A stretch of DNA of 44,229 nucleotides, taken from the NCBI GenBank assembly GCA_027335345.1, contig DAHWOF010000098.1:1-44229 (forward strand), written 5' to 3'. The notes under the pieces are model-generated. The model searched no databases. It was not told the DNA's origin and was given only the letters and a program-made list of their open reading frames with translations. Shown piece by piece: positions 15,943 through 26,300 of this stretch. Every line of letters starts with the position of its first letter. The stretch's first letter is position 1. The position numbers and the translations under genes were made by a program. This DNA is from Granulicella sp. Lineage in GTDB: Bacteria > Acidobacteriota > Terriglobia > Terriglobales > Acidobacteriaceae.

Positions 15943-16848
15943 ATGATGCGAACTTTACGCCAACCCGGAGACAAAGGGAAGAGCCCAGGCAGCGCTCAGC
16001 CGGCGCCGGCCCTTCTGCTCGCCACTTTGTTGGCCGCTGTACTGGCCGCCGTCGTGGGGTCCACTCTGGTGGCGGGTAGAGCGCTCGCTCAGAGCTCGTC
16101 TGCACCGCTGCCGCCGGCGGCCTCGAAGCCCTCCGTGGCCCAGTCGCAGTCGCCGCCTACGCAGATTCTCCTTCCCCGGCTGCCGCAGATGCCGCCGGTG
16201 GAGGGGGTAGAGGTGGATCGAGTGGTGGCCATTGTGAATGGCGACCTGATTCTGGATAGTGACGTGGATCTGGAGCGCAGGTTTGCAGCCCTGCTGCCCT
16301 ACGGGCAGACGAGCGGCCCCTATGACCGCGATGCCGCTATCGAGCGTCTGATCAATCGGGATCTCATTCTTCAGCAGATGCGTTTGCAACAGGGAGATGA
16401 GATTACCCAGGAGGCGGCAGCCCAGGATCTGGACGATCTGCGCAACTCCATTCCTGTCTGCAAGGAATTTCACTGCGAGACCAAAGATGGTTGGGAGAGA
16501 TTCCTGGCCACGGAGGGTTTCACCCCGAAGAGCCTGCTCAGTCTCTGGCGTCAGCGGATGGAGGTTCTGGCCTTCATCGAGTTGCGCTTCCGCATGGGAA
16601 TTACGATCTCGCCCGCCCAGATTGAGCAGTACTACCAGAAGACGCTGCTGCCCCAGTACGCCGCGCTGCGCGTTACACCACCGCCGCTGAAGGAGATCGC
16701 CAACCGCATCCAGCAGGTGCTGCTGGAGCAGCAGGTCTCCAAGCTGCTGGATGACTGGCTAAAGAGTCTGCGCGCCCAGGGCAACGTGGTTGTGCTCGAT
16801 CACGGCGGGCAAGGCCCGGCGAACCGGCCCGGAGAGGAGGCGCCATGA
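15943..16848 (+). CDS. SurA-like periplasmic protein without a PPIase domain
   Basis: This 301-residue protein starts three nt after the Omp85 stop codon and overlaps the TamB gene by 4 nt, so the three are one operon. The N-terminus has a hydrophobic segment (ALLLATLLAAVLAAVVGSTL) that is a signal peptide or anchor, followed by a Pro/Ser/Gln-rich linker to about residue 85. The chaperone region begins with VDRVVAIVNGDLILDSDVD, the classic opening of the SurA N-terminal domain, then helices ERLINRDLILQQMRLQQGDEIT and WRQRMEVLAFIELRFRMG. A parvulin-type PPIase domain is absent; the family usually carries one or two. It likely escorts unfolded outer-membrane proteins to the neighbouring Omp85 protein. 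Confidence 0.85.
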   Translation: MMRTLRQPGDKGKSPGSAQPAPALLLATLLAAVLAAVVGSTLVAGRALAQSSSAPLPPAASKPSVAQSQSPPTQILLPRLPQMPPVEGVEVDRVVAIVNGDLILDSDVDLERRFAALLPYGQTSGPYDRDAAIERLINRDLILQQMRLQQGDEITQEAAAQDLDDLRNSIPVCKEFHCETKDGWERFLATEGFTPKSLLSLWRQRMEVLAFIELRFRMGITISPAQIEQYYQKTLLPQYAALRVTPPPLKEIANRIQQVLLEQQVSKLLDDWLKSLRAQGNVVVLDHGGQGPANRPGEEAP

Positions 16849-19800
16849 GCGAAGAAGATCGCAGCACGCCTCCGCCAGCCGGGCCCTCGGAGCCTGTTTC
16901 AGGAGCCAAGCAGCCCACCCGGAAGAAGCGTGCCCTGCTGCGCGCCTTAGGAGGAAGCGCAGCCTCGCTGGCGGCCTTTGTGACGGTGCTGCTGATAGCT
17001 GCAACATGGTACACCGGAACGGCAGACTTTCAACGCCGCCTGCGCAATGAACTCGTCCGTACGCTCCAGAAGGCCACAGGAGGACGCGTCGAAGTTGGGC
17101 AGATCCATTTCAGTCTTTGGGGTCTGGCCACTGAGGCCGACGGCCTGGTGATCCATGGAACCGAAGGGCCGGGGCAGATACCCTACCTTTCGGCGTCAAA
17201 GATCATCCTGCGTGCGCACCTCAACATGGTGCTGACCCACATTCGCGGGTTGGGACCGCAGTCGCGGATCAGCCTCCGCTATCTGCGCATCGAGCAGCCG
17301 CGTTTTCATCTGATCGTATACCCGGATGGGCACACCAATGCACCGGCGCCAAAGCATCCGCACCTGCTCAAGCAGCCGCTCAGCGATACGCTTCTGAACC
17401 TCCAGGCCCGCCAGGTGGAACTGGTGCATGGCGTGGCCATGCTCAATGATCGTGCTCTCCCATTCAACCTGGCGGCCAGGGACGTGAACGCCCAGATAAC
17501 TTACCTGCGCCGTACGGATCGGTATGGAGCCGTCATCGATCTGAATGATCTGCACACCCGGATGGCGTCTCGGCCGGAGGTTCCGTCAAGGTTGCATCTC
17601 TCGGTGGAGATGGGGCGTGACATCGCGATGATCTCCGACCTCGAGTTCTGGAGCGGTTCGGAGCATGGCAGCGCAGTGGAGACAGGCGCGAAGGTGGATG
17701 CGGGCGGAGATACGGCCACGCATTTGGAGGCTCGGCTGGAACTGCGCCACTTTGCACAACCTCTGTGGAAGGGGGCCGTCTGGGGTAACGTTGGCGTTCA
17801 GCAGTTGCGCGACCTGGCCGACGTGGACGGGCTCGGCGGCGGGACGCTGGATGTGAATCTGCATGGGCAAAACTGTGTCACTGCCCAGACCACGCAGAGC
17901 AAGACGCACCTTCCGCATCTTTGGTCTCTGCGCGGCAAGCGTGGCGCCAAGCCTGCAACGCCGGCCGGGGGAACCGGCGCATGTACGCAGAGCTTCGCTT
18001 TGGCCGGTTCCGTGGCGATGCATCAGGTGGGATACCGGGACGAGTATGTGCGCCTGCACGGCATCGACGGCGGGGCGCAGATCCGCGTCACCCCGCAAGC
18101 GTTGCAATTTACTCAGGCGAGCGCCTTTCTGCCTGGCGGCGGAGTGGCCAGGGGCGACCTGACGATCGATCACTGGCTAGGGGGCAATACACTGGCCGGT
18201 CGCTCTCACGCCCTGCTCACGGCGACGGTGGATCATATTCCGCTGCGCACCGTGATGGACATCGTTGCCCCGGAGGGCTACGGAGACCTTGGATTCGATA
18301 CTTCGATTACCGGGCCGGCGACGGTCGAATGGGGTGGTCCACGTTTAGCCAACATCTCCGATACCGTGCAGGTGGAGGCAGACCTGAAGTTTGCCCCGGT
18401 GGGGCTCAGGCGCAGCGGCATCGCATCCAACGTTCCTGTCAGCGGTGAGGTGATTGGGCATTACGATGGGCAGTCGGAGGTGGTCAGGCTGAAGCGTCTG
18501 GCGGTGCAGACTCGTTCCAGTTCGCTGCAGGCCAGCGGTGTGCTGGGCGTCAACGTTGGCGATCCCTTGACGAATCTGCAGACCAACTTCCATACCCATG
18601 ATCTGGGTGAGTTCGATCAGTTGCTGCGCACGCTGAGTTTTGAGGCCAATGGCAAAAGCGGAGCGCAGGCCATTCCTTTGATCCTGCGTGGAGACGCAAA
18701 CTTTACCGGAACCGCCAGCGGCAAGGCGAGTGACCTGGATGTCCGCGGCCATGCCACGGCCAAGAATCTGGTGTTGCGGCTGGGAGACATCAGCGGAGGG
18801 ATGGCGGACGTTCTCATTGACTCCGTAGCCGGCAATGGAGAGTTCTCGCCGAACGGCGGGCTGACGCTGGCTTCTTCGACGATTCGGAGGGGAAACTCGG
18901 TGCTGAACGTGTCAGGCTCCTTCAAGCCGCAACGCGTACTCCTGCACGGTGAGCCAACTTATGTGTGGAACCAGAATATGGCGGTGGATACCACGGTGAA
19001 GCTGGCCAACGGACAGGCTGCCGACCTGCTGCAGATTGTTGGCCGGCAGAACAAGATTCCGGTGACCGGCGCGGTGAACCTGGACTTGAACGCTACCGGG
19101 ACAATGAAGGACATCATTGGCGGAGGATCTGTCACGCTCACCCATGGCGTGGCCTATGGGGAGAGGTACCAGAAGATCGCGGTGCGTATCGCCGCGGAAG
19201 GGCAACAAGTGACGCTGACCCAGGTATTGCTGCAGGCGCACGGGCTTTCGATCCAAGGCAGCGCCGGGTACAACCTGGGGAGCAGGCTGCTTCGTGGTGA
19301 GGTGAGTGGCAGCAACCTGACGCTCTCCCGGTTGGATACGTTTCGCAGACTTGAGCCGGGTCTTGATGGCAAGCTCTCCTTCACAGCGATCGCGAATGGA
19401 ACCTTCCAGCGCCCGGATTTGCATGCCCGAGTCTCGCTGGCCGGAATTTCCATGCAGGGAAGGCGTCTGGGTTCGCTGGAGGTAAAGGCCGACAGTGCCG
19501 GTTCGGATTTGCGCTATGAGATGCAGGCGGCTCTGGTGGGAGCCCAGTTTCATGCCACCGGGCAGACCTCCCTTCTGGCGGACTACCAGACACAGGCCAG
19601 GCTCACCATGAGTGGCCTGGATCTTGCGAATGTGATTGCGCTGCTGGCGCCTGGATCCGTCAAGGGTAGCTCCGCGATCGACGGAACGATAACTCTCGCA
19701 GGGCCGGCGGGGAATCCCAGATCCTTGCGTGGCAGTGCGGAGTTCGATCACGTCGACTTCAAGTTGCAAGGGGTGGAACTGCGAGCGGCGCAGCCCCTGC

Positions 19801-21188
19801 GAGCCAGCCTGAGCGACGGCATGGTGCGGTTGGACCAGGTTCATATTACGGGGCAGGATACGGACTTGAACGCCTCCGGCACGGCGGTCGTCTTTGGTGA
19901 TCCGAACCCGCAGGGCGGCAGGTTGAACCTGGCTGCCGGCGGCAGCGTCAGCATGGCCCTGGCGGAGACCTTCGATCCGGATCTGACCAGTTCCGGAAGA
20001 GTCACCTTCCAGGCAGTGGCCGGGGGAAGGTTGAAGAAGCCGACCCTGGCCGGCGATGTAGCCTTCCGCAATGTGAACCTCTCGCTGGAGGGAGTCGCCA
20101 ACGGACTGAGCAGCCTGAATGGAACCGTCGTTTTCAACCAGGACCGTCTGGACGTGAAGAACCTTACCGCGATGACTGGCGGCGGCCTGTTGAAGATTGG
20201 CGGAGGCCTTACCTACCAGAACGGCGTCTTTGTCAATCTGAGCGCAACCGGGGAGGTGGTGCGTGTGCGTTACGACGGATTGAGCGCCACGGCCAATGCC
20301 AACTTCCGGCTGCAAGGGACGCCGAAGTCCATGCTGCTCTCTGGTGACGTGACGATGACCCGGTTCGGGGTGGGGCAGGACATAGACGTCTCCGCATTCT
20401 CTTCCATGGGAGGCGTGCAAGCGCCGCCGGACCCGAACTCCCCGGCAAACAAGATTCGGCTTGATATCCACATCACCAGTTCGCAGCAGCTTGAGTTCCA
20501 GAACTCCTTTGCCGAACTGGCTGGAAGCGTGAATCTTACCTTGCGCGGATCGCTCGAATCTCCCAGCCTGTTGGGGAGCATCCAAATTACGCAGGGCAGC
20601 GCCAATTATCTCGGGACCAAATATGAGCTGGAGCGGGGGCTGATCGACTTTACCAATCCGGTACGGATCGATCCCACCATTGACCTGGACGCGACTGCGC
20701 GTATTGAGAACTATGACATTACGGTGGGCGTGCACGGAACAGTGAATAACCTGAAGCCGACCTATCGCTCTGAGCCGCCGCTGACCGAAGCCGATATCTT
20801 CAACCTGCTCGCGCTGGGACGAACCCAGGAGGAGGCGCAACTTAACCAGGAGCAGGTGGGAACCGTAACCAACGCAACCTCCAATGCGCTGCTGGGAGGG
20901 GCCTTGAATGCGACTGTGCAGAGCCGTGTAGGCAAGCTCTTTGGCGCAGGTTCGGTAAAGATTGATCCGGCCTTTATCGGCACCCTGGGCAACTCCTCCG
21001 CACGGATCACCGTTACCGAGCCACTCTCCCCCCAGGTGACCGTGGTCTTTGCCACCAATATCAATGAGACTGCTCAGCAGTTGATTCAGGTGCAATACCA
21101 GTTGAACGACGAGTATGCGATCGTCGCCACCCGCGATGAGAACGATGTATTCTCGCTGGTGCTCAAGCTTCGCAAGCGCTACCGCTGA
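16845..21188 (+). CDS. tamB: TamB-like translocation and assembly module protein (DUF490)
   Basis: This 1447-residue protein is anchored by one inner-membrane helix (about residues 31-55, LLRALGGSAASLAAFVTVLL) and projects a very long beta-rich taco-like body across the periplasm, as known for the TamB/AsmA-like superfamily. The C-terminal 350 residues match the TamB domain (DUF490): LDIHITSSQQLEFQNSFAEL, GSIQITQGSANYLGTKYELE, and the hallmark PTYRSEPPLTEADIFNLLAL near residue 1305. The start overlaps the preceding stop (ATGA), so translation is coupled. With the Omp85 protein it would form a TAM-type envelope-spanning complex for outer-membrane protein insertion or, as proposed for TamB relatives, lipid transport. 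Length is somewhat above that of the E. coli protein (about 1259 residues). Confidence 0.92.
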   Translation: MSEEDRSTPPPAGPSEPVSGAKQPTRKKRALLRALGGSAASLAAFVTVLLIAATWYTGTADFQRRLRNELVRTLQKATGGRVEVGQIHFSLWGLATEADGLVIHGTEGPGQIPYLSASKIILRAHLNMVLTHIRGLGPQSRISLRYLRIEQPRFHLIVYPDGHTNAPAPKHPHLLKQPLSDTLLNLQARQVELVHGVAMLNDRALPFNLAARDVNAQITYLRRTDRYGAVIDLNDLHTRMASRPEVPSRLHLSVEMGRDIAMISDLEFWSGSEHGSAVETGAKVDAGGDTATHLEARLELRHFAQPLWKGAVWGNVGVQQLRDLADVDGLGGGTLDVNLHGQNCVTAQTTQSKTHLPHLWSLRGKRGAKPATPAGGTGACTQSFALAGSVAMHQVGYRDEYVRLHGIDGGAQIRVTPQALQFTQASAFLPGGGVARGDLTIDHWLGGNTLAGRSHALLTATVDHIPLRTVMDIVAPEGYGDLGFDTSITGPATVEWGGPRLANISDTVQVEADLKFAPVGLRRSGIASNVPVSGEVIGHYDGQSEVVRLKRLAVQTRSSSLQASGVLGVNVGDPLTNLQTNFHTHDLGEFDQLLRTLSFEANGKSGAQAIPLILRGDANFTGTASGKASDLDVRGHATAKNLVLRLGDISGGMADVLIDSVAGNGEFSPNGGLTLASSTIRRGNSVLNVSGSFKPQRVLLHGEPTYVWNQNMAVDTTVKLANGQAADLLQIVGRQNKIPVTGAVNLDLNATGTMKDIIGGGSVTLTHGVAYGERYQKIAVRIAAEGQQVTLTQVLLQAHGLSIQGSAGYNLGSRLLRGEVSGSNLTLSRLDTFRRLEPGLDGKLSFTAIANGTFQRPDLHARVSLAGISMQGRRLGSLEVKADSAGSDLRYEMQAALVGAQFHATGQTSLLADYQTQARLTMSGLDLANVIALLAPGSVKGSSAIDGTITLAGPAGNPRSLRGSAEFDHVDFKLQGVELRAAQPLRASLSDGMVRLDQVHITGQDTDLNASGTAVVFGDPNPQGGRLNLAAGGSVSMALAETFDPDLTSSGRVTFQAVAGGRLKKPTLAGDVAFRNVNLSLEGVANGLSSLNGTVVFNQDRLDVKNLTAMTGGGLLKIGGGLTYQNGVFVNLSATGEVVRVRYDGLSATANANFRLQGTPKSMLLSGDVTMTRFGVGQDIDVSAFSSMGGVQAPPDPNSPANKIRLDIHITSSQQLEFQNSFAELAGSVNLTLRGSLESPSLLGSIQITQGSANYLGTKYELERGLIDFTNPVRIDPTIDLDATARIENYDITVGVHGTVNNLKPTYRSEPPLTEADIFNLLALGRTQEEAQLNQEQVGTVTNATSNALLGGALNATVQSRVGKLFGAGSVKIDPAFIGTLGNSSARITVTEPLSPQVTVVFATNINETAQQLIQVQYQLNDEYAIVATRDENDVFSLVLKLRKRYR

Positions 21189-21350
21189 GAGTTTGGGAAA
21201 GCCCCGCCTTTGTATCCAGCCAGGCGCGAGCCAAGCGCAGCAGATTGGATCATCAAGGTCACAGGCGTGGCGTGGGCGAGTTCGCCCGTTTGCCAAATTC
21301 CTCTCAGGCAGCATGCCGTCAAAAGATTGGGATGGTTGGGCCGGGGCGTT

Positions 21351-21356
21351 TAAGAT
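21351..21356 (+). promoter_or_regulatory. Possible promoter for the prenyltransferase gene
   Basis: TAAGAT at 21351-21356 with TTGGGA at 21327-21332 (18-nt spacer) resembles a sigma-70 promoter and lies about 75 nt before the 21430 start. The rest of the 241-nt gap after tamB has no gene. Confidence 0.3.
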
Positions 21357-21429
21357 AGAGAGGTCGCACACGGCGGGGCTGAGACGATTGGCCTCGTCCT
21401 GAAGAGCAAAAGAGTTACGGAAGAACCTG

Positions 21430-22305
21430 ATGGAGAATGTCCTTCGCAGCACGCGCATCACGCTGGAGATGATCAAGTGGGAGCACTCGATCTTCGCCCT
21501 GCCGTTTGCCCTTACCGGAGCGATGTTGGCTGCCCATGGCTGGCCATCGCTCAAAGTGCTTGCCCTGATCCTGGTTTGCATGGTGGCGGCGCGCTCCGCA
21601 GCCATGGCGTTCAATCGGCTGGTGGACGCCAGGCTGGATGCCGGCAACCCGCGCACGGCGATGCGGGCGATCCCGGCGGGCCAGCTCTCACCTGGCTTCG
21701 TGGCGGCGTTCACCCTGGTGGCCTCCGGCGTGTTTGTGCTGGGAGCGGCGCTGCTGAACCGGTTGACTCTGGAGTGCGCTCCCCTGGCCTTGGCGGTGGT
21801 GCTGGCCTATAGCTACATGAAGCGGTTCACGCGGTGGTCGCATCTGGTGCTTGGTCTGGCGCTGGGCATCGCTCCGGCGGCCGCATGGATCGCCGTGCGC
21901 GGCAACCTGGCGCCGAGCATCCTGCTGCTCACCGCGATCGTGATTCTGTGGGTGGGTGGCTTTGATGTGCTGTATGCGTGCCAGGACCTGGACTATGACC
22001 GCAAGGTGGGGCTCTACAGCGTGCCGGCCAGATATGGGTTGAGGGGAGCGTTCTGGATTGCGCGATCGATGCACCTGATCATGGCCGTTTTGCTCTTTCT
22101 TCTGCTGCGCCTCTTCGGGCTGGGCGAGATCGCTCTGGCCGGGATGTGTCTGGTGGTCTTGCTGCTTGCCTATGAGCACATGATCGTGAGCCCACGCGAT
22201 CTGAGCCGGATGAATGCGGCCTTCTTCACTCTGAATGGAATCATCTCGGTGGTGTTTTTTGTCGCGGTGGCCGCAGATATTCTGCACGGCCATAGAGCGC
22301 CCTGA
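21430..22305 (+). CDS. UbiA-like polyprenyltransferase (possible MqnP of the futalosine menaquinone route)
   Basis: This integral membrane enzyme of 291 residues with eight or nine helices belongs to the UbiA superfamily, transferring a polyprenyl chain to an aromatic acceptor. The two Asp-rich metal-diphosphate motifs are intact: NRLVDARLD (Asn62, Asp66, Asp70) and DLDYDRKVGLYSVPARYG (Asp186, Asp190, Ser197). The second motif and the overall length match the bacterial group annotated as '4-hydroxybenzoate polyprenyltransferase, other', which in organisms lacking the classical pathway prenylates 1,4-dihydroxy-6-naphthoate. GGAAG lies before the ATG. The gene is followed by prephenate dehydratase about 100 nt later on the same strand, possibly co-transcribed. 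The futalosine link is inferred from the family. Confidence 0.87.
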   Translation: MENVLRSTRITLEMIKWEHSIFALPFALTGAMLAAHGWPSLKVLALILVCMVAARSAAMAFNRLVDARLDAGNPRTAMRAIPAGQLSPGFVAAFTLVASGVFVLGAALLNRLTLECAPLALAVVLAYSYMKRFTRWSHLVLGLALGIAPAAAWIAVRGNLAPSILLLTAIVILWVGGFDVLYACQDLDYDRKVGLYSVPARYGLRGAFWIARSMHLIMAVLLFLLLRLFGLGEIALAGMCLVVLLLAYEHMIVSPRDLSRMNAAFFTLNGIISVVFFVAVAADILHGHRAP

Positions 22306-22404
22306 AGGCCTTGGACTGAGCATCCAGGGCGAAGTCCTCATCGGCTCGGATCCGTGCTGCAAGGGTGGACGTGTGGGAAAATCGTAACAGAGCGCAGGAG
22401 GCGC

Positions 22405-23280
22405 ATGCCGCGAGCGGGAAGCATCTTTGACGGCCGGGAAGACGCTGCAACCAATGGTCTGCATCGTATTGCGATTCAGGGAGAGCGCGGATCCAACAGC
22501 CACATGGCCGCCCTGGAGATGCTGGGAGATGTGGAGGTGATCCCATGCAGCGTCTCCGCGGAGGTGATTGACGCGGTCCTGATGGAGCGCGTGGACGCCG
22601 CTGTGCTACCTATCGAAAACAGCTTGCACGGTTCAGTCGCCGAGCACTACGACCTGTTTTTGACGCATCCGGTGCGCATCGACGCGGAGAGCCTGTTGCG
22701 AATACGGCATAACCTGATCGCAGCTCCCGGAGTGAAGCTGGAGGAGATTCGCAGCGTGCTGTCGCATCCGGTGGCGCTCTCCCAGTGCCGTCGGTTTCTG
22801 GAAAGCTTTCAGCAGGCTACACCGGTGCCGTTTTATGACACTGCCGGCAGCGTGAAGCACCTGATGGAGAAGAATCTCCGCGATGTGGCGGGGATCGCTC
22901 CCGAGCTGGCGGCCGAAGAGTATCGAGCCCAGGTGCTTCTGCCGGGCATTGAGGACCATGCGCAGAACTTCACTCGCTTTCACCTGCTGCGGCGCGGCGC
23001 GGACGCTCAGCCAAAGGGCTTGGCCTCAGCCAATAAGCTCACCCTGGCCTTTGCGGTGGAGCACCGTCCGGGAACTCTGGTGGCTGCTCTAGAACGATTG
23101 CGCGATCTGGGTATAGACCTGACCAGGATCGAATCCCGCCCGGTTCTGGGTCGGCCTTGGGAGTATGTGTTCTATGTGGAGCTTCGCTATGAAGGCGAAG
23201 CCATGGCCGACCACGCGGTCCGGGTGCTCCAGCCGCACTGCACACTGGTCAAGGAACTGGGGCGATACGCAGCGGCTTGA
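22405..23280 (+). CDS. pheA: Prephenate dehydratase with ACT domain
   Basis: This cytosolic enzyme of 291 residues converts prephenate to phenylpyruvate in phenylalanine synthesis. The catalytic periplasmic-binding-like fold begins with IAIQGERGSNSHMAA and contains LPIENSLHGSVAEHYDL and the active-site TRF motif (Thr190-Arg-Phe in DHAQNFTRFHLL). The C-terminal ACT domain (about 212-290) shows RPGTLVAALERLRDLGIDLTRIESRPVLGRPWEYVFYVEL, including the ESRP phenylalanine-binding motif (243-246), so feedback inhibition is expected. No chorismate mutase domain is attached. AGGAGG sits close to the ATG at 22405; a GTG at 22354 is a less likely start. Confidence 0.93.
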   Translation: MPRAGSIFDGREDAATNGLHRIAIQGERGSNSHMAALEMLGDVEVIPCSVSAEVIDAVLMERVDAAVLPIENSLHGSVAEHYDLFLTHPVRIDAESLLRIRHNLIAAPGVKLEEIRSVLSHPVALSQCRRFLESFQQATPVPFYDTAGSVKHLMEKNLRDVAGIAPELAAEEYRAQVLLPGIEDHAQNFTRFHLLRRGADAQPKGLASANKLTLAFAVEHRPGTLVAALERLRDLGIDLTRIESRPVLGRPWEYVFYVELRYEGEAMADHAVRVLQPHCTLVKELGRYAAA

Positions 23281-23350
23281 GTCCGCTGCGGGCGCAGACT
23301 GTGTGTTCTTCTTGCGGGCCTGAGCCCGTGAGGCATGCCTAGCTCCCGTT

Positions 23351-26300
23351 TTAGGCGTTGAGCTTGGCTGGATTCGTCTCCTCCGGCGTACGTTGCAAAG
23401 ATCTTCGCCGGAGTAGCAGGAAGAACACCGGAACCAGGATCAGCACGTGAATGGTGGAGGTGATCATGCCGCCGACGATCGGCGTGGCGATGGGCTTCAT
23501 GACGTCCGAGCCAATCCCGGACTCCCAGAGGATCGGCGCAAGGCTCAGGATGACCGCGGTGACGGTCATCAACTTGGGCCGCAGACGCTGTACGGCGCCC
23601 TCCACGATTGCCTGGTGCAGGTCGGCTTCGGTTAACGGCGTCTTCTCCTGAAGCCGGCGTTCAAAAGCTTCGTTCAGATACAGCACCATCACCACGCCGG
23701 TCTCCACCGCGATGCCGAACAGAGCGATGTAGCCCACCCACACCGCCACGCTGAAGTTATAGCCGAGCATCCATTGTAGAAGCAGTCCGCCAGACATGGC
23801 GTAAAGCGTGGGAAAGAGAAGCACGGCGGCCTCCGTGGCCGAGCGAAAGACCAGGTAAAGGAGGACGAAGATCACAAAGAGGACGACGGGCAGAATGATG
23901 GTGAGCCGCCGCCGGGCGCGCTGTTCGAACTGGTACTCCCCGGCCCAGCGCCAGGTGTATCCCGTGGGCAGCGCGAGCTTCTGCTGCAGGAGCTTGTTCG
24001 CGCGCTCTACGTAGCCGCCGTAGTCACTGGTCGTGAGATTCAGATAGACGTAGCCGGTCAGCAGGCCGTCCTCGTCGCGGATCATGGAGGGACCGCGCGA
24101 AAAGAAGACGCGGGCGACCTCGCTGACAGGGATCTGCTCGCCCTCCGGGGTGGGAATCAGTGCCTGCTCGATGCTCTGTGGGTTATCGCGAAAGTCCCGC
24201 AGGTAGCGCACGGCGATGGGAAAGCGCTGTCGGCCCTCGACGTTTTCGGCGATGTCCGCGCCACCAATCTCATGGGTGATCAATCGCTGCACATCGGCCA
24301 CGGAGAGGCCGTAACGGGCAGCCTGCAGGCGGTTCACGTCGACGTTCAGGTAAAAGCCCTGGGAGACGCGCTCCGCAAAGACAGTGCGGGTCTCAGGAAG
24401 CGCAGAGAGGATCTGCTGCATCCGCGCTCCAATCTCCTCGATATTGGGGAGATCCGGCCCCTGGATCTTGATTCCCAAAGGCGTTTTGATGCCGGTCATC
24501 TCCATATCCAGGCGGTTCTGGACCGGCATGGTCCAGGTGTTGGTCAGCCCTGGGAACTGGAGTTTCGCATCCATCCTCTGGATCAGTCTGGTGTAGGTCA
24601 TGCCTGGTCGCCACAGGCTGCGTGGCTTGAGCATGATGGTGGTGTCGAACATATCCAGGGGGGCGTTATCAGTGGCGGAGTTGGAGCGGCCTACGGTGCC
24701 GAAGACTGTGGACACCTCCGGAAACGATCGGATGATGCGATCCTGCTCCTGCATCAGTGCAGCCGCCTGGGTGATGGAGATGCCGGGCAGCGCGCTGGGC
24801 ATATAGAGCAAAGAGCCCTCATAGAAGGCAGGCATGAACTGGCTGCCCAGGCGAACGTACAGGGGAAGTGTTGCGCCTAAAAAGGCGAGGTTCAGCGCGA
24901 TCACCAGCTTCCAACGGCGCAGGCACCAACGCAGCACCGGAAGATAGATGGCCTGGGTGAGACGGGAGATCGGGTTGTTCGCTTCAGGCCGCAGCTTGCC
25001 GCGCAGGAAGAAGGGCATGAGCGCCGGCACCAGCGTGATGGAGAGCAGCGAGGAACAGATGAGCGCCATCGTTTTGGTCCAGGCCAGTGGGCGGAACATG
25101 CGGCCTTCCTGCGCCTCCAGGAGAAAGACAGGCAGGAATGAGACGACGATGATCATCAGCGAGAAGAACAGCGCGGGGCCCACCTGCTGCGCTGCCTTTA
25201 CCAGAATGCTCCGCCGCTCCAGCTCGCTTGGCTGCTCCGGCAGCTCCGAGAGATGGCGATACCCGTTTTCGACGATAACGATACCAGCGTCAATCAGCAC
25301 GCCAATGGCCAGCGCCAGCCCACCCAGCGACATGATGTTGGAACTCACATGCAGAAAGTACATGGGGATGAACGCTGCCAGCACGGCGATGGGCGCCGTA
25401 AGGATAGGCACCAGCGCGGAGCGGAAGTGAAAGAGAAAGACCAGGCTCACGAAGCTGACGATCAGGCCTTCCAGCAGCAGATCGCGTTCTAGCGTGCGGA
25501 TGGACCGATTGATCAGGCCGGAGCGATCGTAGGCGGTCACGATCTCGACGCCGGGAGGCAGGGAAGCTGCGATTGCACGCAGTCTGGCCTTTACCGCATC
25601 GATGACGTGAAGCGCGTTCTTGCCGTAACGCATCACGACAATGCCGCCCACGGTTTCTCCTTCGCCCTGCCAGTCTGCGGCGCCGCGGCGCACATCGGGA
25701 CCAAAGGTGACCGTGCCCAGGTCCTTCACCAGGACTGGCGTGCCGTTCCTGGTGGCTACTGGAACGTCTTCCAAATCGGAGAGCGACCTAAGGTAGCCAA
25801 GACCTCGAATCATGTACTCGGCTCCGTTCGCCTCCAGTACGTCTCCGCCAACCTCGCCGCTGCTCTGCCGCACGCGGTCGACGACGGTGGCGGCCGAGAT
25901 GCCGTAGGAGAAGAGTTTGCCGGGGTCCAGGTTTACCTGATACTGACGCACGAATCCGCCGATGCTGGCCACCTCCGCCACCCCGGGCACGGTCTCCAGT
26001 TGGTAGCGCAGATACCAATCCTGCAGGGTGCGCAGATCCGCCAGGCTGCGCGTGTGGGAGCGATCGACGATGGCGTACTCGTAGACCCATCCCGCGCCGG
26101 TGGCGTCCGGGCCAATCTCCGGATGCACGCCTGACGGGAGCTTGCCGGCAATCTCTTGCAGGTACTCCAGGACGCGCGAGCGCGCCCAGTAAAGATCAGT
26201 TCCATCGTTGAAAACTACAAAGACGTAGGAGTCTCCGAACATGGTCTGCGCCCGTACGCTGTGTACGCTCGGAGCCGAGAGTAGCGCGGTGACGATGGGG

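Noticed and set aside
18912-21713. Long open frame antisense to the TamB gene (933 codons)
   Set aside because: It mirrors a strongly supported protein, has no domain, signal or ribosome site, and is explained by GC-rich codon bias.
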